Shown piece by piece: positions 1-8,166 of a stretch of DNA of 64,000 bases. The notes below the pieces were generated by a model. The model made no database searches, was not told the DNA's origin, and worked only from the letters and a program-made list of their open reading frames with translations. This DNA comes from Blautia hansenii (GTDB lineage: Bacteria > Bacillota > Clostridia > Lachnospirales > Lachnospiraceae), in NCBI RefSeq assembly GCF_013304445.1, contig NZ_JAAITA010000008.1, positions 54,970 to 118,969 of the forward strand, written 5' to 3'. Both the position numbers and the translations under genes were made by a program. How positions within the stretch are numbered: position 1 is the first letter of the stretch; each line of letters opens with the position of its first letter.

Positions 1-42
1 CCCAATTCCTTTTATGCTTCGTATGCTGTCCTGCTCTCTCAT
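1..42 (-). CDS. recG: ATP-dependent DNA helicase RecG, N-terminal fragment (runs off the left edge)
   Basis: Only the first 14 codons are inside the window. They begin at an ATG at position 42 and read MREQDSIRSIKGIG, which matches the RecG opening with its conserved KGIG. An AGGAG ribosome site lies about nine bases upstream. RecG remodels stalled replication forks and Holliday junctions. Asp23 - fakA - recG is a common Firmicute gene order, which supports the call. The rest of the gene lies beyond the edge, so the identity depends on this short match plus context. Confidence 0.7.
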   Translation of the reverse strand, partial: MREQDSIRSIKGIG

Positions 43-104
43 ATTCCTCTGCTCCTACTGCCTTTTCTCTCTCTGTTCTGTCCGGCTTTGTCTTGCCGTA
101 CAGG

Positions 105-154
105 AAAAGGCTGCGGCACACACGGTATGAAACACACCGCTCTGTGCCGCAGCC
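105..154 (-). terminator. Large hairpin with short T tract between fakA and recG
   Basis: A perfect 12-base stem (109-120 with 143-154) encloses a second, shorter stem around CGGT/ACCG. On the minus strand it is followed by TTTT (105-108). It could end or attenuate fakA transcription ahead of recG. The T run is short, so read-through is likely. Confidence 0.5.
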
Positions 155-182
155 CCGTTTTCTTACAGGGGTTTCCAAAAGT

Positions 183-1832
183 TTATTCCACGGAAACAAT
201 ATAGTAGTAAATTGGCTGTCCGCCGTTATGAATTTCAATATCAAAATCAGGATACTGCTCTTCCAGACGTTCTGCCAGATGTTCTGCATCTTCTTCGCTT
301 ACATCCTGTCCATAGTATACACTGATAATTTCTGAATCTTCATCTGTCATTTCCTGCAGGGCCGCTACAGTAATATCTTCAATACCGGTTCCCACTGCCA
401 GAAGGCCATGATCGCCGATTCCCATAATATCCCCCTGACGGATTTCCTTGTCATCAATCTTTGTATCACGGACAGCATAAGTAATCTGACCAGTCTTTAC
501 ATTTCCCACTGCTTCCATCATTTCCTCTGTATTCTGTTCTACCGTCTTATCCGGTACATAGGAAATCAAGGCGGTAATTCCCTGAGGAATGGTCTTGGTC
601 GGAATGACAATGATATTTTTGTCCTCAGTCAAATCTCTGGCCTGATTTGCTGCCAGAATAATGTTCTTATTGTTTGGGAAAATGAAAATATTCTTTGCAT
701 TGACCCGTTCAATAGCCTGCAGCACGTCTTCGGTACTGGGGTTCATGGTCTGTCCGCCCTCAATCAGGTAATCCGCACCCAGTTCTTTAAAGATTTCTCC
801 CATACCGGCTCCAACGGATACGGAAATAAAACCAACCTCTTTTTCCGGTTCTGCCGCCGCCTGCTGTGCAGCCATTTTTTCTGCTTCTTTGATAACCTTT
901 TCGTGATGTTCCAGACGCATATTGTCAATCTTCATGTTGGATAACTGTCCATACGTCAGAGCCCGCTGGATTGCCTCACCAGGATCGTTGGTATGTACAT
1001 GGACTTTGACAATCTCATCGTCCGCTACCACAACCAGAGAATCTCCAATAGACATCAGATATTCTTTAAACTCGTGCTCGTCTTTTTCCGTAAACTGCTT
1101 TTCCAGCATAATGATAAACTCTGTGCAGTATCCGAATTTGATATTGCTTTCTTCTGCAGAAACCGGCTTGCCTGACACGGCTGTTTTGGGTTTTTCAAAA
1201 TTTAAGTCAATTTCTTTGCCCATATATCCGTCAAAAGCGCCCTTCAATACTTCCAAAAGACCCTGTCCGCCGGAATCCACTACGCCTGCTTCCTTCAGCA
1301 CGGGAAGCATGTCCGGAGTTCTGGAAAGCACCAACTCTGCCTCTGCAATTACATCGGTAAAGAAGGTTTCCAGACTGTCACTTTCTCCGGCAATTTCCAG
1401 GGCTTTTTCTGCCGCCCCTCTTGCCACAGTCAGAATGGTTCCTTCTTTTGGCTTCATAACCGCTTTATACGCAGTCTCCACACCTTTTTCAAACGCTCTG
1501 GCAAAAATAACAGCGTCTACGGTATCGTAATGTTCGATGACTTTTGTAAATCCTCTTAAAAGCTGAGAAAGAATAACACCGGAGTTTCCTCTTGCACCTC
1601 TTAAAGAACCGGAAGAAATAGCCTTTGCCAAAGCTTTCATACTGGAATCAGACAGCGCGCTCACTTCGGAGGCTGCTGACATAATCGTCAGAGTCATATT
1701 GGTTCCGGTATCTCCATCAGGAACCGGAAAGACGTTCAATTCATTAATCCACTCTTTTTTCGCTTCCAGATTTTTGGCCCCGGAAAGGAACATTCTGCCA
1801 AGCATCTTCGCATCAACGGTATTGGTATTCAA
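183..1832 (-). CDS. fakA: Fatty acid kinase FakA-type protein (DhaL domain, YloV family)
   Basis: Predicted ATP-dependent fatty acid kinase subunit. In characterised relatives it phosphorylates fatty acids held by a FakB (DegV) partner so that they can enter phospholipid synthesis. The protein has 549 residues, the usual family length. The N-terminal DhaL domain carries the PVPDGDTGTNM nucleotide/magnesium motif near residue 40 and GARGNSGVILSQLL near residue 80. The C-terminal half has the DegV-like fold typical of YloV. No fakB lies in the window. The start is TTG with AGGAGG nine bases upstream. The gene follows the Asp23 gene by 17 bases and is probably cotranscribed with it. Confidence 0.9.
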   Translation of the reverse strand: MNTNTVDAKMLGRMFLSGAKNLEAKKEWINELNVFPVPDGDTGTNMTLTIMSAASEVSALSDSSMKALAKAISSGSLRGARGNSGVILSQLLRGFTKVIEHYDTVDAVIFARAFEKGVETAYKAVMKPKEGTILTVARGAAEKALEIAGESDSLETFFTDVIAEAELVLSRTPDMLPVLKEAGVVDSGGQGLLEVLKGAFDGYMGKEIDLNFEKPKTAVSGKPVSAEESNIKFGYCTEFIIMLEKQFTEKDEHEFKEYLMSIGDSLVVVADDEIVKVHVHTNDPGEAIQRALTYGQLSNMKIDNMRLEHHEKVIKEAEKMAAQQAAAEPEKEVGFISVSVGAGMGEIFKELGADYLIEGGQTMNPSTEDVLQAIERVNAKNIFIFPNNKNIILAANQARDLTEDKNIIVIPTKTIPQGITALISYVPDKTVEQNTEEMMEAVGNVKTGQITYAVRDTKIDDKEIRQGDIMGIGDHGLLAVGTGIEDITVAALQEMTDEDSEIISVYYGQDVSEEDAEHLAERLEEQYPDFDIEIHNGGQPIYYYIVSVE

Positions 1833-1849
1833 AACAAGTTTCCTCCTTA

Positions 1850-2206
1850 TTAATCAATTACTCTTACGCCTTCTACGAGGATATTGATTTTCTCTATAGT
1901 CAGGCCTGTAAATTCTTCTACTTTGTACTTCACGTTGCTGATTAAGTTGTCAGAAACGGCTGAAATACTAACTCCATAGGCAACAATCACATGAAAGTCC
2001 AGAGTAATTTTGTTATCGGCAATGGTGACATTGATTCCATGCTTCAGGCTGTCTCTTTTTAATAATTTTACAAGTCCGTCTTTCATGCTCACGGCAGCCA
2101 TACCTACAATCCCAAAACATTCTACTGCTACACTGCCCGCATAAGTGGCAATCACATCGGTATCAATCATAATTTTTCCTAATCCTGTATCAACAAATCC
2201 ATTCAT
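1850..2206 (-). CDS. Asp23/Gls24 family envelope stress response protein (YloU-like)
   Basis: A 118-residue member of the Asp23/Gls24 family (DUF322). These small proteins are linked to alkaline and envelope stress and often sit beside fakA, as here. The sequence starts MNGFVDTGLGKI and runs through the typical alternating beta/alpha pattern, with VIVAYGVSI and VEGVRVI near the end. No signal peptide or membrane segment is visible. An AGGTATCC-type ribosome site precedes the ATG. It is divergent from rpmB across about 175 bases. The molecular function of the family is not settled. Confidence 0.9.
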   Translation of the reverse strand: MNGFVDTGLGKIMIDTDVIATYAGSVAVECFGIVGMAAVSMKDGLVKLLKRDSLKHGINVTIADNKITLDFHVIVAYGVSISAVSDNLISNVKYKVEEFTGLTIEKINILVEGVRVID

Positions 2207-2296
2207 GCACGGATACCTCCATACTTTTTTATAATATGTATTCTACCATATCTTTTCCAAAAACGAAATAATAATTTAAATTTTTTATAATTTTAC

Positions 2297-2325
2297 TTGC
2301 AAAAGTGTATATCATCTGCTAAAAT
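2297..2325 (+). promoter_or_regulatory. Sigma-A promoter for rpmB
   Basis: TTGCAA and TAAAAT are separated by 17 bases, about 56 bases upstream of the rpmB start, with a strong AAGGAGG ribosome site in between. Confidence 0.65.
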
Positions 2326-2381
2326 AGTCAGTGTTGTGAGTTTGTTACACGGACTTATTATATATTTAAGGAGGTGCTACC

Positions 2382-2570
2382 ATGGCAAAGTGCGCAATTT
2401 GTGAAAAAGGTGCTCATTTTGGAATCAGCGTGAGCCATTCTCATAGAAGGTCAAACAAAATGTGGAAATCCAACATCAAATCTGTAAAAGTTAAAACAGA
2501 CAACGGAAACGCAAAGAAAATGTATGTTTGTACTTCCTGTTTAAGAAGTGGTAAAGTGGAAAGAGCTTAA
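2382..2570 (+). CDS. rpmB: 50S ribosomal protein L28
   Basis: A 62-residue structural protein of the large ribosomal subunit. The conserved block SHSHRRSNK and the C-terminal VCTSCLRSGKV identify L28. Two CxxC pairs (CAIC at the N-terminus and CTSC near the C-terminus) make this the zinc-ribbon form of L28. That form can be a target of zinc-starvation replacement in other bacteria. The gene is monocistronic, with its own promoter and a strong terminator directly downstream. Confidence 0.97.
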   Translation: MAKCAICEKGAHFGISVSHSHRRSNKMWKSNIKSVKVKTDNGNAKKMYVCTSCLRSGKVERA

Positions 2571-2587
2571 TACTGATTGACACATTG

Positions 2588-2621
2588 ACAGACCTTGTCG
2601 AAAAGACAAGGTCTGTTTTTT
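2588..2621 (+). terminator. Rho-independent terminator after rpmB
   Basis: A perfect 11-base stem (2589-2599 with 2605-2615), a GAAAA loop and a run of six T residues, 18 bases after the rpmB stop codon. Confidence 0.93.
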
Positions 2622-2628
2622 GTTTGTT

Positions 2629-2775
2629 TTAAAAATGGCAGCTGCAGAACAGATTGTACCCTATCAGCAGGCACAAAGCTGCCACAACCACCATGAAGAG
2701 CGTCTTGGGAAAAATCAAAGCAATAAACAGTCCCATTCCGAATGCAAACAGAAACAATCCACATACACGGCTCAT
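2629..2775 (-). CDS. Small hydrophobic membrane protein, 48 residues
   Basis: A short reading frame with an AAAGGAGA ribosome site about eight bases before the ATG at 2775. The protein starts MSRVCGLFLFAFGMGLFI and ends LLIGYNLFCSCHF. Nearly the whole length is hydrophobic and would make two short transmembrane segments split by a FPK turn. It lies 53 bases downstream of the GerW gene on the same strand, so it may be the last gene of that spore-related operon. A longer frame over the same bases (to 2815) lacks a ribosome site and is mostly polar. I do not recognise the family. Confidence 0.6.
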   Translation of the reverse strand: MSRVCGLFLFAFGMGLFIALIFPKTLFMVVVAALCLLIGYNLFCSCHF

Positions 2776-2828
2776 GCTCTGCTCTCCTTTGCCTTTTCCC
2801 TATTAGTATATGCAAAGCCGCTTCCTTT

Positions 2829-3251
2829 CTATTCTGTTTTCCCTGTTTCCTGGGCTTTGTCTTCTGTTTTTTCCTCTTTTTTTTCTTCGGTATGAATCAC
2901 AACTTCAGATTCTTTCTTACCCTCTGTAAATTTATTCAGGAAATCCGGCACCATATCCAAAACCTTAGTAAGACCGTCCTGATTCTTGATATTCACCAGT
3001 TTTGTCACACCGCCGGAAATGACCAGCACCGCACTGGGAGAAATCTTTCCTCCCATAGCGCCGCCGCCGTTGTTTTTCTTTTCTTCGGCAAAAGCACCTG
3101 CCCCTACGCCAAAAGAAACATCCACCAAAGGCAGAATAATGGTATCTCCCACGGTAATCGCTTCTCCTACCACTGTTTTTGTAGTAATAAAGCTGTCCAT
3201 TCCCTTAAACAAAGATTCTACTGTAGTCCGAAAATTATTCTCTGCAGCCAT
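2829..3251 (-). CDS. gerW: GerW family sporulation protein (YtfJ)
   Basis: A 140-residue YtfJ/GerW homologue. In Bacillus subtilis the protein is made in the forespore and is needed for normal L-alanine germination. The core runs from residue 5 to about 105, with GDTIILPLVDVSFGVGAG and GGGAMGGKISPSAVLVI, the family glycine-rich signature. The last 30 residues are a charged Lys/Glu tail. AGGAGG precedes the ATG. It sits directly behind a DUF2953 gene, the same pairing as ytfI-ytfJ in Bacillus. This supports the call and a spore-forming ancestry. Confidence 0.92.
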   Translation of the reverse strand: MAAENNFRTTVESLFKGMDSFITTKTVVGEAITVGDTIILPLVDVSFGVGAGAFAEEKKNNGGGAMGGKISPSAVLVISGGVTKLVNIKNQDGLTKVLDMVPDFLNKFTEGKKESEVVIHTEEKKEEKTEDKAQETGKTE

Positions 3252-3264
3252 GTCTGCTTCCTCC

Positions 3265-4176
3265 TTAAAAATATGTTCTTATTTTTTTCACCAGATACCG
3301 GATATCCCGGCTCCAAAACAGGTTCCATGCCAGAAGCACAAAGTGAATTCCGTAAATCCGCCCCTTAATACCGATTCTTCCCTGGAAAAGATTTCGGTCA
3401 AAATAAGGTTCTATGGTAAAGTGTTTCCCATAAAGAGGGTAAAATATGCCCGCCGCGCCCAAAAGTTCACCGGCCAGACACGGATCTTCCAGTCCAAATT
3501 TCACATGTCCCTCCACTTTGCCGGGACGTATGCGGCGAAGAAACTTCTTTACTTCTGCAAAAAGCAGTGACTTTCCATTTTGAAACTGTTCTGATTTCAA
3601 AAGTTTTTTGATGGATTCCATTTTAGCACAGATTTTCTTCCATGTTAACCGGAAATTTTTCAGTGCTTTGAAAAATCTGCTTGGCAGCTCCCACATTTTT
3701 TTCAGAAAGTTCCATGCTTTTTTTAACCATGACTCCCTTGGGGGAGTGTGCTTCTGCTTTTTTTGTTTGTTCTCCTCTGTTGTTTCCGGCTTAGGTTCTG
3801 TTTCCTGCGCCTTCGCTTCCGTCCTTGGAGGTTGTTCCTGCGCCTGTTCTTTTGATGCTTCTGCGAGAAAAGAAACAGTGTTTTTGCTGTTTTTCCTGCG
3901 CTCCCGTCTTTTTTCCAGGGGAATTCCAAACAGTCTCACCGTACATTGCATTTCCCCGGTGCTTCCGCTGTAGGTTCCCTTCACAGATACCAGATGAAAA
4001 AGCCAGGATATCTTTGCCGTTCCTCTGCATCCTGCCTCATCTTTTTCCCCTTGTATCCCATAGCCTACCGGACAGAACAGCAGAGAGAATATGAGCAGCA
4101 GAAGCAGTCCCAGAAGTATCAGCAGAAGGATACCCACTGCTTTTAAAATTCCCAGTAAGATATGTAGCACAATCAT
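3265..4176 (-). CDS. DUF2953 domain-containing membrane-anchored protein (YtfI-like)
   Basis: A protein of 303 residues from the ATG at 4176, which has AGGTGA five bases upstream and lies four bases after the previous stop. An N-terminal transmembrane segment covers about residues 3-30 (ILLGILKAVGILLLILLGLL). A short beta-rich region follows, then a highly charged linker rich in Glu, Lys and Thr (about 95-150), then the DUF2953 core with KFGLEDPCLAGELLGAAGI and a C-terminal hydrophobic stretch. It is the partner of GerW in Bacillus (ytfI-ytfJ). It probably acts at the forespore or cell membrane during sporulation; its mechanism is unknown. Confidence 0.85.
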   Translation of the reverse strand: MIVLHILLGILKAVGILLLILLGLLLLLIFSLLFCPVGYGIQGEKDEAGCRGTAKISWLFHLVSVKGTYSGSTGEMQCTVRLFGIPLEKRRERRKNSKNTVSFLAEASKEQAQEQPPRTEAKAQETEPKPETTEENKQKKQKHTPPRESWLKKAWNFLKKMWELPSRFFKALKNFRLTWKKICAKMESIKKLLKSEQFQNGKSLLFAEVKKFLRRIRPGKVEGHVKFGLEDPCLAGELLGAAGIFYPLYGKHFTIEPYFDRNLFQGRIGIKGRIYGIHFVLLAWNLFWSRDIRYLVKKIRTYF

Positions 4177-4180
4177 AATG

Positions 4181-4516
4181 TCACCTGCTGCTCTCCTCTC
4201 CAATCTGATGTTCCAGCCACTGCCGCACCTGGGCTGTACCGGTCTGTTCGTATGTTTTTCGCACCAACATTTCTGTCATCTCCAGGGCTTCCCCATAACC
4301 TCGGCAGAGTCCTATAATCAAGGGACAATGTTTTCTTCTGGCTCTTTGCTTCAGTTCATTGGCCGAAAAAATATCCAGCTGGTTCCTTGGATTGGATGCC
4401 AGGGTAATGAGATAAACATCCACCACCCCTGCGCCCATACTGATTTTCCGTATCAGCTGTTTTTTCTTCTTTCTTGCATTATCACCAACATACAGTTTCT
4501 TATACCAATTCAACAT
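4181..4516 (-). CDS. Conserved-looking protein of unknown function, 111 residues
   Basis: Starts at the ATG at 4516, which has AAAGGAA eight bases upstream and overlaps the end of the phosphotransferase gene by seven bases. The protein begins MLNWYKKLYVGDNARKKKKQ. It has a hydrophobic strand (VDVYLITLASNP), a central IFSANELKQRARRK and a cysteine in LIIGLCRGYGEA. No signal peptide is visible. The tight coupling to both neighbours argues for a real cytoplasmic protein in a pap - unknown - ytfI - ytfJ operon. I do not recognise a family and assign no function. Confidence 0.75.
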   Translation of the reverse strand: MLNWYKKLYVGDNARKKKKQLIRKISMGAGVVDVYLITLASNPRNQLDIFSANELKQRARRKHCPLIIGLCRGYGEALEMTEMLVRKTYEQTGTAQVRQWLEHQIGEESSR

Positions 4517-6030
4517 AACGATTCCTTTTTTTCCTTTTTCAAACGCTCCTCTAAAGCCTCTGCCACGGTTTCCAGAACCTTGATTCTGGCATAGTATTTT
4601 TGATTTCCTTCCACAATTATCCATGGCGCCTGTGAGGTAGATGTACGGATAATCATTTCATTGACGGCCTCCTCATAGAGATCCCATTTTTCCCTGTTCC
4701 GCCAGTCTTCCTCCGTAATTTTCCACTGTTTCTTCGGATTTTCCATTCTGGCATCAAAGCGCCGCTTCTGTTCTTCCTTGTCAATCTGCAGCCAGAATTT
4801 CAGCACAATGGCACCCCCATGAACCAAAGACTCCTCCATTTCGTTGATTTCCCGGTAAGCCCTCTGCCATTCTTCTTTTGTACAAAAACCTTCAATTCGC
4901 TCTACCATAACTCTGCCGTACCAGGTTCTGTCAAAAATAGCAATATGTCCGGCTTTGGGCATATTTCTCCAAAATCGCCAGAGATAGTGATGGCTTTTCT
5001 CCAAATCACTGGGAGCAGCCGTAGGGTTCACCACATACCCTCGGGGGTCCATAGGTTCTGTCAGACGTTTAATGGCTCCGCCTTTCCCAGCCGCATCCCA
5101 ACCTTCAAACCCCAGTACTACCGGAATCCTCCTGCGATAAATTTCACTGTGAAGAAGTTCTATGCGGCTCTGCAGTTTTTTCAATTTTTGTTTGTATTCC
5201 TTTTCTGTATAAGAAAGAGATAAATCCACCTTACTCAAAACCGAAGACACCAACGAACATTCCGGCAGCACACTTGGCGCTCCATCGTCTGTCTTTGTAT
5301 TTTTTTCTTCTTCCTTTTTCTTAGCCCGCACCGCCTCTTCCAGACGGCGGATAACCTCTGTGTAAATCTTTACAGTAGCAAATCTCCGGTTCTCTGCCTC
5401 CACAATAACCCAGGGCGCACAGGCTGTTTCTGTCTTTTCCAGCATTTCTTCATTTATACTTTTATATCTGCGGTAATTCCTGTTTCTCTTTTCGTCCTGC
5501 CTGCTGACCTTCCAGGCGGTTTCTTTTGAACCCAGCATTTTATCAAACCGTTTTCTCTGCTCTTTCTGGCTGATATAGAGAAAAAACTTGATAAGCACAT
5601 TGCCGTCGTCTGTCAGAGTTCGCTCAAAACTATTAATTTCCTCGCAGGTATGCAAAAACTCTTTTTCCGGAAAGTTTTTTTCAAACCGTTCTGTGGAAAG
5701 CCGCCTATACCAGCTGGTATCAAAAATAGCAATTCTTCCCTTCTCCGGAATCTTTGTCCAGAATCGCCAGAGAAAGGGGTGCAGTCTTTCCTCTTCGTTT
5801 GCCTCCTTAATGGCAAAAACCTGAAACCCTCTGGGGTCTAACGGGTGAATCAGATGATTAATCTGTACCCCTTTTCCAGAGGCATCCAGTCCTTCAAAAA
5901 CAAGTATGACCGGAATCCCCAGGCTTCTGCACTCTCTCTGCAGGCCGGCCAGCCGCTCTTTTAGACTATCTATGCCTTCCTGATAAGCTTCCTTTGTCAT
6001 TTTCTTTGTAAGGTCAATCTGTTCCAGCAT
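4510..6030 (-). CDS. pap: Polyphosphate:AMP phosphotransferase, two-domain PPK2 family
   Basis: A 506-residue tandem PPK2 protein. Relatives move phosphate from polyphosphate to AMP, giving ADP. Domain 1 (about 10-230) has the P-loop GLDASGKG and FDTSWYRR. Domain 2 (about 270-500) has GWDAAGKGGAIKRL and FDRTWYGRVMVER. In the studied two-domain enzymes the C-terminal half is catalytic. Here too it keeps the FDR Walker B motif, while domain 1 has Thr in place of Arg. Start chosen at 6030, where AAAGGAGG sits at ideal spacing; the frame extends further upstream without a ribosome site. GDP or ADP as acceptor cannot be excluded from sequence. Confidence 0.88.
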   Translation of the reverse strand: MLEQIDLTKKMTKEAYQEGIDSLKERLAGLQRECRSLGIPVILVFEGLDASGKGVQINHLIHPLDPRGFQVFAIKEANEEERLHPFLWRFWTKIPEKGRIAIFDTSWYRRLSTERFEKNFPEKEFLHTCEEINSFERTLTDDGNVLIKFFLYISQKEQRKRFDKMLGSKETAWKVSRQDEKRNRNYRRYKSINEEMLEKTETACAPWVIVEAENRRFATVKIYTEVIRRLEEAVRAKKKEEEKNTKTDDGAPSVLPECSLVSSVLSKVDLSLSYTEKEYKQKLKKLQSRIELLHSEIYRRRIPVVLGFEGWDAAGKGGAIKRLTEPMDPRGYVVNPTAAPSDLEKSHHYLWRFWRNMPKAGHIAIFDRTWYGRVMVERIEGFCTKEEWQRAYREINEMEESLVHGGAIVLKFWLQIDKEEQKRRFDARMENPKKQWKITEEDWRNREKWDLYEEAVNEMIIRTSTSQAPWIIVEGNQKYYARIKVLETVAEALEERLKKEKKESLC

Positions 6031-6056
6031 ATTTCTTCCTCCTTTTGCACCTTTGC

Positions 6057-6112
6057 CAAAAAGGCTGCCGCACGAAGCATGCACTCCCGAATGTGCCGCT
6101 CATGGGACAGCC
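6057..6112 (-). terminator. Probable terminator between the NUDIX gene and pap
   Basis: On the minus strand GGCTG (6108-6112) pairs with CAGCC (6063-6067), with more imperfect pairing inside (GCGGCAC with GTGCGG), followed by TTTTT. The structure is interrupted, so termination may be partial. Confidence 0.45.
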
Positions 6113-6116
6113 CTGA

Positions 6117-6569
6117 TTAGAAATACTTCCGATTTCCCCACAGATTTGCTTTTTTCAAATCCAGGTATTCACTATAAGCCTTTTCCAATATCTGCTTTTC
6201 ATTTGAAAAACGTAAAAGATGGTAAGCTTCATGGAATTTGTAAAAACCGGAGTCCACAAAATACTCTTCCCTCTGAGGCCTGCTGTAATAGCTTCCGGCA
6301 GACATCAGATACCAGTAGACATCCTTTTCTACAGTATCCTCCGGTATGCAAAAACTATACTGACTTTTTCCTACATATTTAATAATATTGGCATTTACTC
6401 CGGCTTCTTCCCTGACTTCCCTCAGCGCCGTATCCTTATAGTCTTCGCCTTCCTCTACGGTTCCCTTGGGCAGTACCCAGCCTTCGTATTTATGCTTGTA
6501 GGACTTGTACAAGGTCAGTATTTTTCCTCGATATATTACCACCCCGCCACAGCTTGTTGCTTCAATCAT
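6117..6569 (-). CDS. NUDIX hydrolase
   Basis: A 150-residue NUDIX protein. The NUDIX box spans residues 36-58, from GTVEEGEDYKD to REVREEAGV, with all catalytic Glu residues of the REXXEE motif present. Such enzymes cleave nucleoside diphosphates linked to another group. The substrate cannot be read from sequence, though the short form with an early GGVVIYRGK strand resembles diadenosine-polyphosphate or housecleaning members. The ATG at 6569 is preferred over an in-frame TTG at 6578 because AGGAGG lies nine bases before the ATG and abuts the TTG. It has its own promoter. Confidence 0.88.
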   Translation of the reverse strand: MIEATSCGGVVIYRGKILTLYKSYKHKYEGWVLPKGTVEEGEDYKDTALREVREEAGVNANIIKYVGKSQYSFCIPEDTVEKDVYWYLMSAGSYYSRPQREEYFVDSGFYKFHEAYHLLRFSNEKQILEKAYSEYLDLKKANLWGNRKYF

Positions 6570-6628
6570 TTTGCACAATCCTCCTGCTTAAAGCACCTAC
6601 GGTGCCTGCGTTGTGTTTCTTTATTGGT

Positions 6629-6657
6629 AGTATACCTCTTTTTTCGGACAAGTGCAA
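6629..6657 (-). promoter_or_regulatory. Sigma-A promoter for the NUDIX gene
   Basis: TTGCAC and TATACT with a 17-base spacer, about 60 bases upstream of the start. The leader contains a small GCACC/GGTGC hairpin at 6593-6605. Confidence 0.7.
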
Positions 6658-6714
6658 CAAATTTAACAAACTATAGCGGTAAAATTTGTGGACTTTGTTA
6701 AGTTTTCCCTGTTT

Positions 6715-8166
6715 TTAGCCATAATAGAAGGCATTAAAAATTTCATGAGCCACCGGAACTGCTACCGAGCTTCCGGTTCCTGCGCCTTCTGCAATGACAG
6801 CCACCACCAAATCCGGGTCTTCCACATTGGAAAATCCAATAAACCAGGAGTGAGTCTTAATGCTTCCGTCTGCACCGTAGTATTCCGCAGAACCTGTCTT
6901 TCCTGCCGCAGAATAACTCTCCCCGGAAAGCTGAGTTCCGGTTCCCCGGTTCACCACCTCTGCCATAAGGTTTTTCAGAGTAGCTGCTTCGCTTGCTGTC
7001 ATCAGTTCCTTATAAACCGTTGGCTTTGTACTTTTTACCTTTGTGCCGTTAATTGTTTCCACCCGGTCAATGTAATACGGCTGCATCAGTTTTCCATCAT
7101 TAGCTATTGCACTGGTAATCAGCGCCATATGCATAGGAGATACCAGGGTATTCCCCTGTCCGATGGAAGTCTGCATCAAAAGCGGATTGCCCGGTGTACT
7201 GCCCAGGTCGAATTTGCTCTTGGTATAATCAATGGGAATGGGCAATTTCTTATTAAACAGCAAATCTTCCGCCGTCTTCTGCAGATTGCTGCCTCCCAAA
7301 TCCAATCCTATCTGGGTAAAAGCCGTATTGCAGGATTCTGCAAAAGCAGTTGTGAAGTCTTCACTGCCATGCACTTCCCCGCCAAAGCAGGGAATGGTAT
7401 GGTTATCCACTGTAATACTGCCTGTGCAGTTATAGGAGAAATTGTCAATGGTTCCGTTTTTCCGCATATATGCCAATGCATCTACTACCTTAAAAATGGA
7501 GCCCGGCGGATATGCACCCTGCGTAGCCCGGTTCAAAAGACTGCTGTTGCTGGAATCGCTGACCAGATAGTCCCAGTCTGCGCTTAAAGTGTTGGGATTA
7601 AAGTCCGGTTTGCTCACAGAGGCCAGCACCGCCCCTGTTTTAGGATCCATAACCACAACTGCACCATTATATCCGCCCAGGGCATTGTAAGCCCTTTCCT
7701 GCAGCTTGGTATTCAGTGTAGTCACCACATTGTCCCCCGGATTCTTGTTTTCCAGAATCTCATTTTTCACCTGATCAATATAGTCACTGTGTGAAGTCAT
7801 AAGAGAATAGTTAGCCAAAGCCTCCACACCATTCTTCCCATGACTGTCATATCCCACCACATGGGCAAACATATTTCCATACGGATAAACTCTCGTCTCG
7901 TTTCCCGCTTCATCTGTCTCTGTTCTGGCCAGTACCTGTCCGTCTGCGGAAAGAATACTTCCTCTTAAAATCCGCTCTTCCATCTGATTCTGGCGGGTAT
8001 TATAAGGGCTGCTGATAACCGCCTCCCGCTTTGCCACATTAAAATAGACCATATAGCCAATCAGGGAGAGAAAAATCACTACAAAAAAATAACTGATAAT
8101 GGTATACTCCCTGTTCCGGGCCCGTTTTGCTTTTTTTCTTTTTTTATTTTTATTTTTGCTTTTCAA
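6715..8166 (-). CDS. Penicillin-binding transpeptidase (class B-like PBP)
   Basis: A 483-residue membrane-anchored D,D-transpeptidase that crosslinks peptidoglycan outside the cell. A basic N-terminus (1-20) is followed by one transmembrane anchor (about 22-44), a short dimerisation region and the transpeptidase domain. Active-site motifs are SIFK (223-226), SCN (278-280) and KTG (423-425). At under 500 residues it is shorter than SpoVD or FtsI and resembles the PbpA type paired with RodA. The start is TTG, 17 bases inside the end of the upstream FtsW/RodA gene, so the two are translationally coupled and probably form one polymerase-crosslinker complex. Confidence 0.9.
   Translation of the reverse strand: MKSKNKNKKRKKAKRARNREYTIISYFFVVIFLSLIGYMVYFNVAKREAVISSPYNTRQNQMEERILRGSILSADGQVLARTETDEAGNETRVYPYGNMFAHVVGYDSHGKNGVEALANYSLMTSHSDYIDQVKNEILENKNPGDNVVTTLNTKLQERAYNALGGYNGAVVVMDPKTGAVLASVSKPDFNPNTLSADWDYLVSDSSNSSLLNRATQGAYPPGSIFKVVDALAYMRKNGTIDNFSYNCTGSITVDNHTIPCFGGEVHGSEDFTTAFAESCNTAFTQIGLDLGGSNLQKTAEDLLFNKKLPIPIDYTKSKFDLGSTPGNPLLMQTSIGQGNTLVSPMHMALITSAIANDGKLMQPYYIDRVETINGTKVKSTKPTVYKELMTASEAATLKNLMAEVVNRGTGTQLSGESYSAAGKTGSAEYYGADGSIKTHSWFIGFSNVEDPDLVVAVIAEGAGTGSSVAVPVAHEIFNAFYYG

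Noticed and set aside
2567..2815. 82-residue minus-strand frame downstream of rpmB
   Set aside because: No ribosome site, it crosses the rpmB terminator, and the 48-residue frame in the same region has a better start and coherent hydrophobicity.
6688..7587. 299-residue open frame on the plus strand
   Set aside because: Antisense to the transpeptidase gene, whose catalytic motifs are intact. It has no ribosome site and no recognisable domain.
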